Shown: piece by piece, positions 9,113 to 16,545 of the stretch
Position numbering within the stretch: the stretch's first letter is position 1
Layout: every line of letters begins with the position of its first letter
Assembly: GCA_910587805.1 (NCBI GenBank)
Contig: CAJUNM010000007.1
Span: 4,708-68,707 of the forward strand
DNA length: 64,000 nucleotides
Direction of reading: 5' to 3'
Source: an uncultured Christensenellaceae bacterium
GTDB lineage: Bacteria > Bacillota > Clostridia > Christensenellales > Pumilibacteraceae
The notes under the pieces: model-generated
What the model saw: the letters and a program-made list of their open reading frames with translations, nothing else
Databases searched by the model: none
What the model was told of the DNA's origin: nothing
Made by a program: the position numbers and the translations under genes

Positions 9113-9141
9113 TTGACATTACGGAAAATTCCGTATATAAT
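9113..9141 (+). promoter_or_regulatory. Repressor-controlled rightward promoter with operator
   Basis: TTGACA (9113-9118), 17 bp and TATAAT (9136-9141) match the consensus exactly. The spacer is almost entirely the inverted repeat TACGGAA-AA-TTCCGTA (9120-9135), so a bound dimer would block polymerase. It drives the gene at 9177. The same operator recurs at 10051-10066 and 10021-10036. Confidence 0.88.
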
Positions 9142-9176
9142 ATATATAAACAATGTTGTGAGGTGAGGTAAAAAAT

Positions 9177-9386
9177 ATGATATGTATGACAAATCCAATA
9201 TCGGTCAAACAAATAGACGCTGTGGCAGCGGTACAAGTTCTTGCGACCAATGTTACCAAAGGCGAGGGAACAGCAGAGGATCCTCTCGTTGCATACACGC
9301 AGTTTTGGACGACTAACGGCATTTTTATCGGTGAAATTCAAACCAACGATATACCGGCTTATATTGTTAGACATTGCATTATTTGA
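9177..9386 (+). CDS. Small phage protein under repressor control
   Basis: The 69-residue protein is preceded by GAGGTGAGG and by the operator-promoter at 9113-9141. The central stretch (KGEGTAEDPLVAYTQFWTTNG) resembles small proteins often found next to phage repressors, with no known function. It ends 3 bases before the convergent gene 9390-9986. Its expression should rise on induction, so an early lytic role is plausible. Confidence 0.6.
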   Translation: MICMTNPISVKQIDAVAAVQVLATNVTKGEGTAEDPLVAYTQFWTTNGIFIGEIQTNDIPAYIVRHCII

Positions 9387-9389
9387 TAG

Positions 9390-9986
9390 TTATTTTAATG
9401 CCGATAAACTCTGTACAATAATAGGCGAAAAAGCGCAAGCCAAATCTACGCTCTTTTCGGCGAGCCATTTGAAAACCGAAGCAACCTTGCTCCATTTTTG
9501 CTTTCGGTTTTCTTTGGACTTTATAATTTCGGCGATTTCGTTTACTTTTTGTAAAGCAACCTTTGTTTCTTCATCGGAAAGAGAAGTCATATTGCTTATG
9601 TTAGTTTGCACCGTTTCAACGGTAGTGGAAATATCTATATTATTCTCGACAGCAACCGAGTTAGTGTTATTTATATTGACAACATTGTTAATCAGGGGTT
9701 GCCGAGGTTTTTCTTTTTGTACATAATAAATTTTGAACGACATACCTCCGGCAGGAATGCCGCTTAAAGATATGCGGTCGGGACCTACTTTAATAACCGT
9801 ATATTCCTTTTTATCATCATCAATTAAAGTATCATCGATTTTTACGTCTTGCGGAACAGTAGTATCAACAAAATGCCCGACATTGTCTTTTTCGACGATG
9901 CCTTTAATTTGTCCGATTTTCTGTTCATCGCGCACTACTGTAAATGTCGCTTGTATATGTCCGCATCCTTTCAATGCTGTAAGCAT
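9390..9986 (-). CDS. Lysogenic-region protein of unknown function
   Basis: The 198-residue protein follows GGAGG. Residues 1-85 look beta-rich (GQIKGIVEKDNVGHF..., GPDRISL). Residues 90-150 are Asn/Thr-rich linker and helix. The last 45 residues have a basic helix (KENRKQKWSK) followed by a hydrophobic stretch (LACAFSPIIVQSLSAL) that could reach the membrane. It lies in the minus-strand immunity region beside two repressors and downstream of a promoter crossed by repressor operators. A superinfection or host-modifying role is only an inference; the family is not recognised. Confidence 0.6.
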   Translation of the reverse strand: MLTALKGCGHIQATFTVVRDEQKIGQIKGIVEKDNVGHFVDTTVPQDVKIDDTLIDDDKKEYTVIKVGPDRISLSGIPAGGMSFKIYYVQKEKPRQPLINNVVNINNTNSVAVENNIDISTTVETVQTNISNMTSLSDEETKVALQKVNEIAEIIKSKENRKQKWSKVASVFKWLAEKSVDLACAFSPIIVQSLSALK

Positions 9987-10016
9987 ATTTTTAACCTCCG
10001 AAAAAAATAAATTAAA

Positions 10017-10126
10017 ATTATACGGAAAAATCCGTAAAAACGCTTGACATTACGGAATATTCCGTATATACTGTAAGTACAACCGAGTTGCAAGTACAGT
10101 ATAACACAGTTTGCCGTACAAGTCAA
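10017..10126. promoter_or_regulatory. Overlapping divergent promoters with two S24-repressor operators
   Basis: Rightward promoter: TTGACA 10044-10049, 17 bp, TATACT 10067-10072, with a perfect palindrome TACGGAATATTCCGTA (10051-10066) as its spacer. A second copy with 6-bp arms lies at 10021-10036, next to a minus-strand TATAAT (10022-10017). A leftward promoter TTGACT (10126-10121), 17 bp, TATACT (10103-10098) points through both operators to gene 9390-9986. The rightward transcript runs antisense into the second repressor gene at 10191. A 29-codon frame at 10159-10248 lies on it but is not convincing. Confidence 0.8.
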
Positions 10127-10190
10127 CGGAGTTGAAATATAAAGGCAGGTAAAGGACATGGACGAAGGTATGCAAGACAAGACGCTTTAC

Positions 10191-10496
10191 TTACGCAAGC
10201 AAACCCTCCATATAAGCAATAACTTTCTCTTGTTGTGTTGCAGATAGTGAATTATAGAGCATAATAAAACGCGGCTGTTCGATAGGTTGCGGTGCTTCGG
10301 GACGACCGAGCAAGTAGTCCACCGACACACCGAAATAATCGGCAAGTGTTTTTAATACATCAATAGGAAGTGAACGTGCACCATTTTCATACATTGCATA
10401 AGCAGCTTGAGTTATTCCGAGAATATTTGCGACTTGCTTCTGTGTTTTATTATTAGCCGCGCGTAAAGATTTTAAGTTATTCATAAGTAGACCCAT
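10191..10496 (-). CDS. Second Xre-family repressor
   Basis: The 101-residue protein has one Xre helix-turn-helix (about residues 9-66: TQKQVANILGITQAAYAMYENG, ADYFGVSVDYLLGR) and a short helical tail for dimerisation. There is no S24 domain, so it cannot self-cleave. It is divergent from the early operon, whose promoter carries TATAACA-type inverted repeats, its probable operators. Start 10496 or 10484 (MNNLKSL) are both possible; neither has a clear ribosome binding site. Confidence 0.85.
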   Translation of the reverse strand: MGLLMNNLKSLRAANNKTQKQVANILGITQAAYAMYENGARSLPIDVLKTLADYFGVSVDYLLGRPEAPQPIEQPRFIMLYNSLSATQQEKVIAYMEGLLA

Positions 10497-10520
10497 TTAA
10501 TTTATTCAGTGTATATATTA

Positions 10521-10615
10521 TATAACATTTTGAAATAAAAAGCAAAAAATATTCTCAAAAATATATAACAAAACGTGATAAAATGCTTGACGTTTATATA
10601 ACAATATGTTATACT
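10521..10615 (+). promoter_or_regulatory. Early-operon promoter with three operators of the second repressor
   Basis: TTGACG (10587-10592), 17 bp and TATACT (10610-10615) form the early promoter. TATAACA-ATA-TGTTATA (10597-10613) is a perfect 7-3-7 inverted repeat overlapping the spacer and -10. Weaker copies start with the same TATAACA at 10521-10537 and 10564-10580. Three spaced operators between a divergent repressor and an early operon are the standard phage switch layout. Confidence 0.82.
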
Positions 10616-10664
10616 ATGCATGTAAGGTTAATGAAAACCTTGCGAATATAAAAGGAGGCAACAC

Positions 10665-10805
10665 ATGATAACCACGGAGGACAGCGGAATGACAAATCAA
10701 CAACTTAATGCTTATCTCGAAACAATCGCAAAGCGAATTGAAGCGGAAGCGAAAACACCGCAAGAAGCCGCCGAAATCGTAAGACAAGCGAAAACGGCAC
10801 AGTAA
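10665..10805 (+). CDS. 46-residue early protein
   Basis: First gene of the early operon, behind AAAGGAGG. The product is one long amphipathic helix ending EAAEIVRQAKTAQ, with no membrane segment. Similar tiny proteins are common in early regions of Clostridia prophages, without a known role. A counter-oriented RNA unit (10886-10808) ends 3 bases after its stop. Confidence 0.65.
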   Translation: MITTEDSGMTNQQLNAYLETIAKRIEAEAKTPQEAAEIVRQAKTAQ

Positions 10806-10807
10806 CC

Positions 10808-10886
10808 AAAAGAAAACCGCCCAAGCATTGAGAGGCAGGACGGTTGACAAGCAAGGGGAGGAGATGCCTCGCCTCCCCGAAAGCTT
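10808..10886 (-). ncRNA. Counter-oriented small RNA unit 1
   Basis: Minus-strand promoter: TTGACT (10921-10916), 17 bp, TATTTT (10898-10893) with an upstream TG. The predicted RNA has a 5' hairpin (CAAGC/GCTTG outer and GGGGAGG/CCTCCCC inner, 10848-10887) and a terminator with stem AACCG/CGGTT (10845-10815) followed by TTTTCTTTT. The T-run exists only for minus-strand transcription. It faces the early gene 10665-10805. Confidence 0.5.
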
Positions 10887-10936
10887 GTTTATAAAATAAC
10901 ATTTTTGAGGCAAAAAGTCAAGAATTAGGAGGCAAT

Positions 10937-11116
10937 GTGAAAGGACTAAAACAAAAACGTAAAGAACGTAATATGACTACTATCGAATTAGCCAACGCTA
11001 TTGGTATTAAGCAGGGTAGCATTTCAATGTATGAAAACGGCAAGAGGTTCCCACGCAAAGAGGTGCTTAACAAGTTGTGCGAGTTTTTTGATTGTAAAGT
11101 CGATGATTTACTGTAA
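10937..11116 (+). CDS. Short Xre-family helix-turn-helix protein (Cro-like)
   Basis: GTG start after TTAGGAGG. The 59 residues are almost only the helix-turn-helix (MTTIELANAIGIKQGSISMY, then ENGKRFPRKEVLNKL). A single-domain regulator early in the rightward operon is typical of Cro, which would compete with the repressors for the same operators. Which operator set it binds cannot be told from sequence. Confidence 0.75.
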   Translation: MKGLKQKRKERNMTTIELANAIGIKQGSISMYENGKRFPRKEVLNKLCEFFDCKVDDLL

Positions 11117-11132
11117 ATCAAGGAGATTCACT

Positions 11133-11456
11133 ATGAAAAGATTACATTGGACAGGCGAATATCTCACAATCGAGGGCATGGACGATTGTAAACTCCGCGA
11201 CATGGCGTTAAAGGCGTTCGAGTACGCTCGGTGGAATTTCGATAATTCCCGTCGCGAACTTACGACCGAGGATTTTGCCGTAGTCGAAGCCGAGGGCTAC
11301 CATTGCTTGGTGCACGTCACCGATTGGGGCAAATCCAACGGCACTGTATCGTCGATCGGAATCGAGTTCGAGGACAGCGTCCAACCGTTCGACGAGGACA
11401 GACTGTATCCCGGGCAGTGCTTGGAAGTTAAACTGTCATTCAAAAGATTCTATTAA
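11133..11456 (+). CDS. Early phage protein, unknown
   Basis: The 107-residue protein starts at ATG 11133 behind AAGGAGA, 16 bases after the Cro-like gene. It is acidic, with Trp- and Tyr-rich beta-like stretches (EGYHCLVHVTDWG) and no recognised motif. It sits in the early operon among small unknown genes. Confidence 0.6.
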   Translation: MKRLHWTGEYLTIEGMDDCKLRDMALKAFEYARWNFDNSRRELTTEDFAVVEAEGYHCLVHVTDWGKSNGTVSSIGIEFEDSVQPFDEDRLYPGQCLEVKLSFKRFY

Positions 11457-11466
11457 GGAGGTGCAA

Positions 11467-11655
11467 ATGCAAAAAGAAAGCGACTTCGACCGTCGCGCAC
11501 GAATAAACAGAAGCAGATACAACTTGCGCAGACGTATCAAACAGCTTGCGCGCTTGAGCGCGGGCGAACTTACAAACGAATACGGCGACGAACTCGCCGC
11601 AATGTGGAAAGAGTACGATTCTTTACACTCGCTCGAACTGCAAATAACAAATTAG
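11467..11655 (+). CDS. Small basic early protein, unknown
   Basis: The 62-residue helical protein starts at ATG 11467 after AAGGAGGT. The N-terminal half is very basic (FDRRARINRSRYNLRRRIKQ) and the C-terminal half acidic. It could bind nucleic acid, but no family is recognised. A GTG at 11461 falls inside the ribosome binding site and is not used. Confidence 0.55.
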   Translation: MQKESDFDRRARINRSRYNLRRRIKQLARLSAGELTNEYGDELAAMWKEYDSLHSLELQITN

Positions 11656-11664
11656 GAGGTACAT

Positions 11665-11868
11665 ATGCAAAAAGAACGACTTAAAGCGCGCCGCGAGGCG
11701 CTTGGCATGTCACAGTCCGATTTGGCGCGTTCGGTAGGTTTGACGCCGCAAGCGGTGTCGGCGTACGAGAACGGCGTCAGGCACGCGACGGGCGACGTTA
11801 TAGCGGCGTTGGCGGACGTGCTCAAATGTTCGGCGGACTATTTGCTCGGCAGAACGGAAAACCCGTAA
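11665..11868 (+). CDS. Xre-family helix-turn-helix regulator
   Basis: The 67-residue protein is a lone Xre domain (MSQSDLARSVGLTPQAVSAY, ENGVRHATGDVIAALADVLK, CSADYLLGR) behind AGGAGGT. It is the fourth Xre protein in this prophage. Its higher GC content than the neighbouring Cro-like gene hints at separate acquisition. Its target is unknown. Confidence 0.8.
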   Translation: MQKERLKARREALGMSQSDLARSVGLTPQAVSAYENGVRHATGDVIAALADVLKCSADYLLGRTENP

Positions 11869-11909
11869 CGCGAGCGGTGGAGCCCGCATATACGACAACG
11901 AGGTGCATT

Positions 11910-12173
11910 ATGCGAAAAAAGCAAATCGATCCTATGGTTACGCACGTTATGGCGGACGGCAAGGTTCTCACCAACGACGAATTTATGAGTAAGCCGTACG
12001 TCGTAGTTGCCGAGGACAACTACGAGTTCCACGTCAAGTGTAATCGCGCTTTCGATCCGAATTATTTCGAGAAAGAGCGATTACGCAAAAGGTGGGAGCG
12101 CGCCGATGCGCGGCGTGCGGAACTCGAGGCACAGCAAGCCGAAATCGCGCGACAATTGCGCGACACTATTTAA
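11910..12173 (+). CDS. Early protein with C-terminal coiled coil
   Basis: ATG 11910 follows GAGGTG. The 87-residue product has a short N-terminal region (VLTNDEFMSKPYVVVAED) and a C-terminal coiled coil rich in Arg, Glu and Ala (about residues 50-85). Function unknown. Confidence 0.55.
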   Translation: MRKKQIDPMVTHVMADGKVLTNDEFMSKPYVVVAEDNYEFHVKCNRAFDPNYFEKERLRKRWERADARRAELEAQQAEIARQLRDTI

Positions 12174-12241
12174 GTAAATGTAATTGTAAATGTTACATAG
12201 TCCGCTGCGTGCGGACAAGCTACTATTAAAAAGGAGGTATT

Positions 12242-12481
12242 ATGAAAAGCGCAACGTACTTCGATCCCGAGGGCAACAAGCACACGATCGACGTTAGGTT
12301 TTTGTACAGCAAGTTCGAGATACTTCTCGACGGCGAGCATTACACGAACGTCGACGATCGGCAAGACCTCGAGGAAGCAATACGCGAACTTGTCGCATAT
12401 AGGCGATTCACGCACGACAGTCCGAAGAAAAAGAGACAAAAAAAGACCTCGCGCAAAAGCTTGGCAGCAAACGAGGTCTAA
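12242..12481 (+). CDS. 79-residue early protein with basic tail
   Basis: Starts after AAAGGAGGT. The N-terminal 55 residues look alpha/beta and end in an acidic helix; the tail is strongly basic (SPKKKRQKKTSRKS). The last 14 codons contain an inverted repeat, AGACCTCG/CGAGGTCT (12444-12479), which works as a terminator only for the minus strand, so the tail may be shaped by the RNA gene opposite. Confidence 0.6.
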   Translation: MKSATYFDPEGNKHTIDVRFLYSKFEILLDGEHYTNVDDRQDLEEAIRELVAYRRFTHDSPKKKRQKKTSRKSLAANEV

Positions 12482-12512
12482 CGAAAGTAAGCGCAAAAAA
12501 GCCGTTTACTAT
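12438..12512 (-). ncRNA. Counter-oriented small RNA unit 2
   Basis: Minus-strand TTGATT (12547-12542), 17 bp, TATAAT (12524-12519). The RNA of about 75 nt ends in a perfect 8-bp stem (12479-12444) followed by seven T. The plus strand has no T-run after the stem. The terminator lies inside the coding end of gene 12242-12481, giving about 40 nt of antisense overlap. Confidence 0.6.
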
Positions 12513-12566
12513 GTTCAAATTATATCACAAATTCATATAAAAATCAAACAATTTTTAGGAGAAACC

Positions 12567-12836
12567 ATGAAAGAATATTATGAAATATTGCTCAAGGAGC
12601 AAGAAAATCAATATGATTTGATGTGCGCGGGCGTCATCGTCAAGGCGACGGAACTCGTAAACACCGCGACGCGCGCCGCGGATAAAGACGAATTTACGCT
12701 CGAGCACATTTGCAACATGACGGACAAGCTCGATACAATGCTTGCGTCCGTGACGAAGATAAAGAGAGATATCGACTACACTACGAGCAAACTTAACGAG
12801 TGCGAGAATAGCGATAGCTCGAAAAGTCAAGAATAG
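12567..12836 (+). CDS. Early helical protein, unknown
   Basis: ATG 12567 follows AGGAGAAA. The 89 residues are nearly all helical and acidic (LEHICNMTDKLDTMLASVTK). It comes just before the Gp157-like recombination group. No family is recognised. Confidence 0.55.
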   Translation: MKEYYEILLKEQENQYDLMCAGVIVKATELVNTATRAADKDEFTLEHICNMTDKLDTMLASVTKIKRDIDYTTSKLNECENSDSSKSQE

Positions 12837-12851
12837 ATGTCGAGGTGAGAA

Positions 12852-13124
12852 ATGGAAAATCAAAACATTTTTACCGTTTCGGTAACTGGAGCAAACAACA
12901 AAGTTCATAACTATGCAAGCGATTGTGTGTTGGTAATCGCACATAAGCTTGGGGCAGAAAACGAGGATAATTTCGATATGTCGCTGTACAGCAGCACGTC
13001 GGGCGAAACTATGTTTAAGCTTTTACAGGCAATGGATCAAGCCAAACAACAAATATTGGACAGCGACGAGGAACTCAAAAAGATATATAACGTTTCGCAA
13101 GCTATACTTGCGCAGGAGGAATAA
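12852..13124 (+). CDS. Early phage protein, unknown
   Basis: The 90-residue acidic protein starts 15 bases after the previous stop, with GAGGTGAG as ribosome binding site. It has a beta-like first half (NIFTVSVTGANNKVHNY) and a helical second half. The next gene's start is one base beyond its TAA. Function not recognised. Confidence 0.55.
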   Translation: MENQNIFTVSVTGANNKVHNYASDCVLVIAHKLGAENEDNFDMSLYSSTSGETMFKLLQAMDQAKQQILDSDEELKKIYNVSQAILAQEE

Positions 13125-13125
13125 T

Positions 13126-13626
13126 ATGCCTAATATATACAAACTCGGCGACGATTATCTTATGCTCGCCAATCGGCTTGCGGACACGTCGGACGAGGAC
13201 GGAGTAATAGACCCATCGCTTTTGCCGGTAGTATCGGAAGCAAAGGAACTCGTAGAGAGCAAAGCCGTATCGATCGGCTGCGTAATTAAGCAATTGAATA
13301 CATACAAAGCTCAAATAGACGAGGAAGTCAAACGGCTCAAAGCAATGAGCGATACGCTCGGCAATCGCGTAGATTATCTCAAGAACGCGACGAGTACGGT
13401 ACTCAAGCATTGCGGTATAGAGCGTATAGACGGCGTTCACGCGGTCGTCTCGTTCCGCAGGAGCGAATCTACGGTAATAGACGACGAGGACGAGCTTCCC
13501 GACGAATACATAGTAACCAAAGTCACCAAAACGCCCGATAAAACAAAAATCAAGAATGCCATAAAGGCGGGCTTGACTGTGCCTGGTGCACACGTTGCGG
13601 AAACGCAAAACATTCAGATCAAGTAG
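13126..13626 (+). CDS. Siphovirus Gp157-like protein
   Basis: The 166-residue protein has an N-terminal helical half with a coiled coil (about residues 45-95) and a C-terminal beta half with VSFRRSESTVI, DELPDEYIV and KTKIKNAIKAG, which is the pattern of the Gp157 family of phage proteins encoded next to annealing recombinases. Start ATG 13126 after AGGAGG. It probably assists recombination or replication; its biochemistry is not established. Confidence 0.8.
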   Translation: MPNIYKLGDDYLMLANRLADTSDEDGVIDPSLLPVVSEAKELVESKAVSIGCVIKQLNTYKAQIDEEVKRLKAMSDTLGNRVDYLKNATSTVLKHCGIERIDGVHAVVSFRRSESTVIDDEDELPDEYIVTKVTKTPDKTKIKNAIKAGLTVPGAHVAETQNIQIK

Positions 13627-13635
13627 GTGGTGAGA

Positions 13636-14325
13636 ATGAACATTTATCAAGCAATGCGCGGCGTAATGACCGAGGTTGGCGCAATCGGCAAGGATAAGAA
13701 GAATCAGCAGCAAGGCTTTATGTACCGAGGCGTCGACGATGTTATGAACGCGTTGCAACCCGCATTCGTACATAACAACATATTCGTCGTTCCCGAGGTC
13801 TTGGAACAGACGCGCGAGGAGCGCACGACAAAGAACGGCGGACAACTGCTGTACAGTATACTCAAGGTTAAATTCACGTTTTACGCCGATGACGGGTCGT
13901 TTGTATCGGCAACGGTTATCGGCGAGGGTATGGACAGCGCGGACAAGGCAAGTAATAAGGCGATGAGCGTAGCGTTCAAATATGCGTGCTTTCAGGTATT
14001 TTGCATACCGACCGAGGAAATGGTCGATCCCGATAGCGAAACGCCGCAGCAATCGACACGTGCCGCAGCCGCGCCGAAACCCGTACGGCGCGCTTACAAC
14101 AACGATCCGAAGCCGCAACAAGAAGTGCGAGAGGTCAAGTCGCAGCGGCAGTTGCAGCTCGAATACCTTATGCAGGGCACGGCGCATACGCTCGAGGAAG
14201 CGAACATCGTGGCGCAGAAATGTTACAAAGCAAAGAGTTTCGAGGACTTATCTAACGGTCAATTCGGAGAATTGTACGACCGGCTGCAAAACAAGATAAA
14301 AGAGGAAAAGCAAGGTGTCAAGTGA
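13636..14325 (+). CDS. ERF-family single-strand annealing protein
   Basis: The 229-residue protein has the ERF core in the first 130 residues (MTEVGAIGKDKKN, FMYRGVDDVMNAL, GEGMDSADKASNKAMSVAFK). Such proteins pair single-stranded DNA during phage recombination. Residues 140-175 are a Pro/Ala-rich linker and the end is helical. ATG 13636 is chosen because AGGTGGTGAGA fits as ribosome binding site; two GTG codons just before it fall inside that site. It overlaps the next gene by 11 bases. Confidence 0.88.
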   Translation: MNIYQAMRGVMTEVGAIGKDKKNQQQGFMYRGVDDVMNALQPAFVHNNIFVVPEVLEQTREERTTKNGGQLLYSILKVKFTFYADDGSFVSATVIGEGMDSADKASNKAMSVAFKYACFQVFCIPTEEMVDPDSETPQQSTRAAAAPKPVRRAYNNDPKPQQEVREVKSQRQLQLEYLMQGTAHTLEEANIVAQKCYKAKSFEDLSNGQFGELYDRLQNKIKEEKQGVK

Positions 14326-14884
14326 ACTCGGAATAATTGAATGCACGATCGAAAACTGCTTGACCGATCGCGACGGTTCCCTCGTAATGGCTTTACGGGC
14401 TACGAGCCGCGAACGGCGGTCGGTCGAGCAAATACTCGATAAAGTGCATGCTGGGCAAATAGACCCCAACAAGCGCCTCACAGCGCAATTCTCGTGGCAC
14501 AAAGAAAAACGAAGTTTGAACGCCAATGCATACTTTCATGTGCTTGTCGGAAAGATTGCAAAAGCGCTTAGCGCGAGCGAGACGATAATCAAACGATCAC
14601 TCGTAACAGATTACGGCACTCAAGCTGCGGTAATAGCCTTGCCGCGAACAGTGGCACCCGAAAGTGCGGATATAACATACTACAAATGGCTCAACGATTT
14701 TACATCGCCGAAAGGCGTAAAATGTGCGCAGTATGCTATTTACAAGCCGACGCACGCGCTTGATACCGTTGAAATGACGAGGCTCATAGACGGCGCGGTA
14801 AACGAAGCAAAACAGCTCGGGATAGAGACCAAGACTCCCGAGGAACTCGACAAAATAAAGAGCCTTTGGGCTATTGGAGAATGA
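14315..14884 (+). CDS. NinB-like recombination protein
   Basis: The 189-residue protein starts with GTG inside the end of the ERF gene. KEKRSLNANAYFHVLVGKIA (about residues 63-82) matches the core of NinB-like phage recombination proteins, which act with annealing proteins and SSB on single-stranded DNA. The C-terminal half is helical (VEMTRLIDGAVNEAKQLGI). Position between ERF and SSB supports the call; a divergent unrelated family is possible. Confidence 0.6.
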   Translation: MSSELGIIECTIENCLTDRDGSLVMALRATSRERRSVEQILDKVHAGQIDPNKRLTAQFSWHKEKRSLNANAYFHVLVGKIAKALSASETIIKRSLVTDYGTQAAVIALPRTVAPESADITYYKWLNDFTSPKGVKCAQYAIYKPTHALDTVEMTRLIDGAVNEAKQLGIETKTPEELDKIKSLWAIGE

Positions 14885-14887
14885 GAT

Positions 14888-15184
14888 ATGGAACAATACG
14901 ACGAAATTATCCGAATATTGGAACAACGCACAATGAGCCGCATGGAGCTGCGATATAAGCTCGGATGCAGCGACAGAGCGGCAAGGCGAGTTATAAGCGA
15001 AATCGCAAAGACGCGTCCGGTAATAGCTTTATCCGACGGCAAAGGCTACAGAATAGCGACAACGTTCGGAGATCTCACGGAAGCGATACACGCTGCGAAC
15101 GAGAACAAGAAACGTGCAAGAGAAATACTTAAGCGGAACGATCCGCTTGATAAATTTATTACATCCATAGGAGCAGAAGCATGA
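14888..15184 (+). CDS. Winged-helix-like early protein
   Basis: The 98-residue protein has a helix-turn-helix pattern (MSRMELRYKLGCSDRAARRV) followed by a wing-like DGKGYRI, then a helical tail. Similar proteins appear before SSB in Firmicutes prophages. It overlaps SSB by 4 bases (ATGA). Confidence 0.65.
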   Translation: MEQYDEIIRILEQRTMSRMELRYKLGCSDRAARRVISEIAKTRPVIALSDGKGYRIATTFGDLTEAIHAANENKKRAREILKRNDPLDKFITSIGAEA

Positions 15185-15573
15185 ATAAAATTTTACTTAT
15201 AGGCAATCTGACGCGCGATCCCGAGAGCAACACGACCTCGAGCGGCGTCAACTTCACAAGATTCAACGTAGCCGTGAACCGCCCGTTCGCCAACAGCAGC
15301 GGCGAGCGCGTAGCGGACTATTTCGACGTCATTTGCTGGCGTCAGCTTGCGGATCGTTGCGCGAAATATCTCTACAAAGGTAGCAAGGTCGGTATAAACG
15401 GCTCGGTGCAGCGCAGACAGTACGAAGACCGTGACGGCATTAAGCGCACGTCTTTCGACGTGGTTGCGGACGAGGTCGAGTTCTTGACGCCGAAAACCGA
15501 CGGCGCGCGACAAGCGCAAGACAACGTGCCGTCCGATCTGCACCCCGTAGATAACGACGACTTACCGTTTTAG
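15181..15573 (+). CDS. ssb: Phage single-stranded DNA-binding protein
   Basis: The 130-residue protein has the OB fold (LIGNLTRDPE, FDVICWRQLADRCAKYLYKG) and the acidic C-terminal tip DDLPF that recruits repair and replication proteins. It protects single strands during phage replication and works with the ERF and NinB-like proteins encoded upstream. Confidence 0.95.
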   Translation: MNKILLIGNLTRDPESNTTSSGVNFTRFNVAVNRPFANSSGERVADYFDVICWRQLADRCAKYLYKGSKVGINGSVQRRQYEDRDGIKRTSFDVVADEVEFLTPKTDGARQAQDNVPSDLHPVDNDDLPF

Positions 15574-15576
15574 ATT

Positions 15577-15834
15577 TTAGTCCCGTCGGGGATCGATAAG
15601 AGTTTTACTTGCCGCGTCGTAATCTCGTCGTAAGTCGTCACCTTGTTCTATTCGTGTCGCTGCGCGTTTGAGAACATCGGCGTTAGATAGTCCCGCTGAG
15701 TCAAATGCTGATTTTATGCGCTCTGCTTCAGACGGTGAAACGGTTGCAGTAATACTTTTTTGAAGTCCTTGCACTCCGCCGCGTCTTTTGCGATATTCTT
15801 TTATTGCTTTTTTCTGTGCTTCTGTTGTCGCCAT
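15577..15834 (-). CDS. Small ribbon-helix-helix-like regulator (minus strand)
   Basis: The 85-residue protein has a basic N-terminus (KKAIKEYRKRRGG) followed by SITATVSPSEAERIKSAF, which fits a DNA-binding beta strand and helix of the Arc/CopG type. It is divergent from the 16027 gene. The shared intergenic region holds promoters for both directions and a TATACAA/TTGTATA palindrome, so it is probably an autorepressor that also controls the rightward operon. Confidence 0.65.
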   Translation of the reverse strand: MATTEAQKKAIKEYRKRRGGVQGLQKSITATVSPSEAERIKSAFDSAGLSNADVLKRAATRIEQGDDLRRDYDAASKTLIDPRRD

Positions 15835-15858
15835 TGTGAGTTATCTCCGTTTTTAATT

Positions 15859-15967
15859 AGTATATCACAATAGACATTGATATGTCAAATAAATATACAA
15901 AATTGATTAAAATATTTTCAAAATTGTATATAAATCGCTTGACAAAATATATACAATGTTGTATAAT
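15859..15967. promoter_or_regulatory. Divergent promoters with TATACAA operator
   Basis: Leftward: TTGACA (15888-15883), 18 bp, TATACT (15864-15859), for the 15577-15834 gene. Rightward: TTGACA (15939-15944), 17 bp, TATAAT (15962-15967). The rightward spacer contains the perfect 7-2-7 palindrome TATACAA-TG-TTGTATA (15950-15965). Half-sites occur near 15894 and 15924. This is the third operator type of the prophage. Confidence 0.8.
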
Positions 15968-16026
15968 ATACTTACAATCAAGGTCGCGGAAACGTAGGTA
16001 ACGCCGCAACCGAAAGGAGGTGACTA

Positions 16027-16161
16027 ATGAAAATCTTGATAAATGGCGTCAAGGCAAGCGCGGAAGATTTGACCGCATTACATAAGAACCTTGCCAAAAG
16101 AAAAGACCGTATCAAGCGAGTACGGCTCTCCCAAGCAAAGCTCGAAATTGATACGGTCTAA
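16027..16161 (+). CDS. 44-residue phage protein
   Basis: Behind AAAGGAGGTG. The product (MKILINGVKAS..., then a basic helix) belongs to a type of very small protein common in Firmicutes prophages; role unknown. Its last 19 codons include a perfect 12-bp inverted repeat, AGACCGTATCAA/TTGATACGGTCT (16104-16159), which acts as a terminator for the opposite strand. Confidence 0.65.
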   Translation: MKILINGVKASAEDLTALHKNLAKRKDRIKRVRLSQAKLEIDTV

Positions 16162-16202
16162 TCAATAAGTAAGTACAGCTAACACAAGGCTATTGATACC
16201 TA
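16098..16202 (-). ncRNA. Counter-oriented small RNA unit 3
   Basis: Minus-strand TTGACA (16237-16232), 17 bp, then a poor -10 TAGGCT (16214-16209) rescued by an upstream TGG. The RNA would have a 5' hairpin ATCAATA/TATTGAT and end in the 12-bp stem at 16159-16104 followed by TTTTCTTTT. The terminator lies wholly inside the coding end of gene 16027-16161. Confidence 0.5.
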
Positions 16203-16254
16203 CTAAATAGCCTACCATTTTTTTAACAAAATGTCAACTAATTGGAGGTTTATT

Positions 16255-16545
16255 ATGACATTACAGGAAACCATTAACGGCAATGCTAATTGTCAACACA
16301 GAGCGGCTTGGAGCGAATTTAACGATGTGCTCATCGAAATTGCGCAATTAAAATCTTTTTCGGAATGTATAAGGATCATATTGAATAATTTCGACGAAAC
16401 GCGTTTAGATAGCGATAACGCGAGCTATACGCATGTAAACAGAATGCTTTCGATGTTAGATATGCAAGATTACAAGCTCGACAGCTTGGAAGCTACGGCA
16501 AATAAGGCATTTGATACGCTTTATCGCAACGGGGGGCAATTATGA
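16255..16545 (+). CDS. Early phage protein, unknown
   Basis: ATG 16255 follows TTGGAGGT. The 96-residue acidic helical protein has no recognised motif. It overlaps the DUF6291-like gene by 4 bases (ATGA). Confidence 0.55.
   Translation: MTLQETINGNANCQHRAAWSEFNDVLIEIAQLKSFSECIRIILNNFDETRLDSDNASYTHVNRMLSMLDMQDYKLDSLEATANKAFDTLYRNGGQL

Noticed and set aside
10159..10248. A 29-codon gene on the S24-controlled rightward transcript
   Set aside because: It has a weak ribosome binding site and more than half of it is antisense to the second repressor gene; no feature of a real protein.
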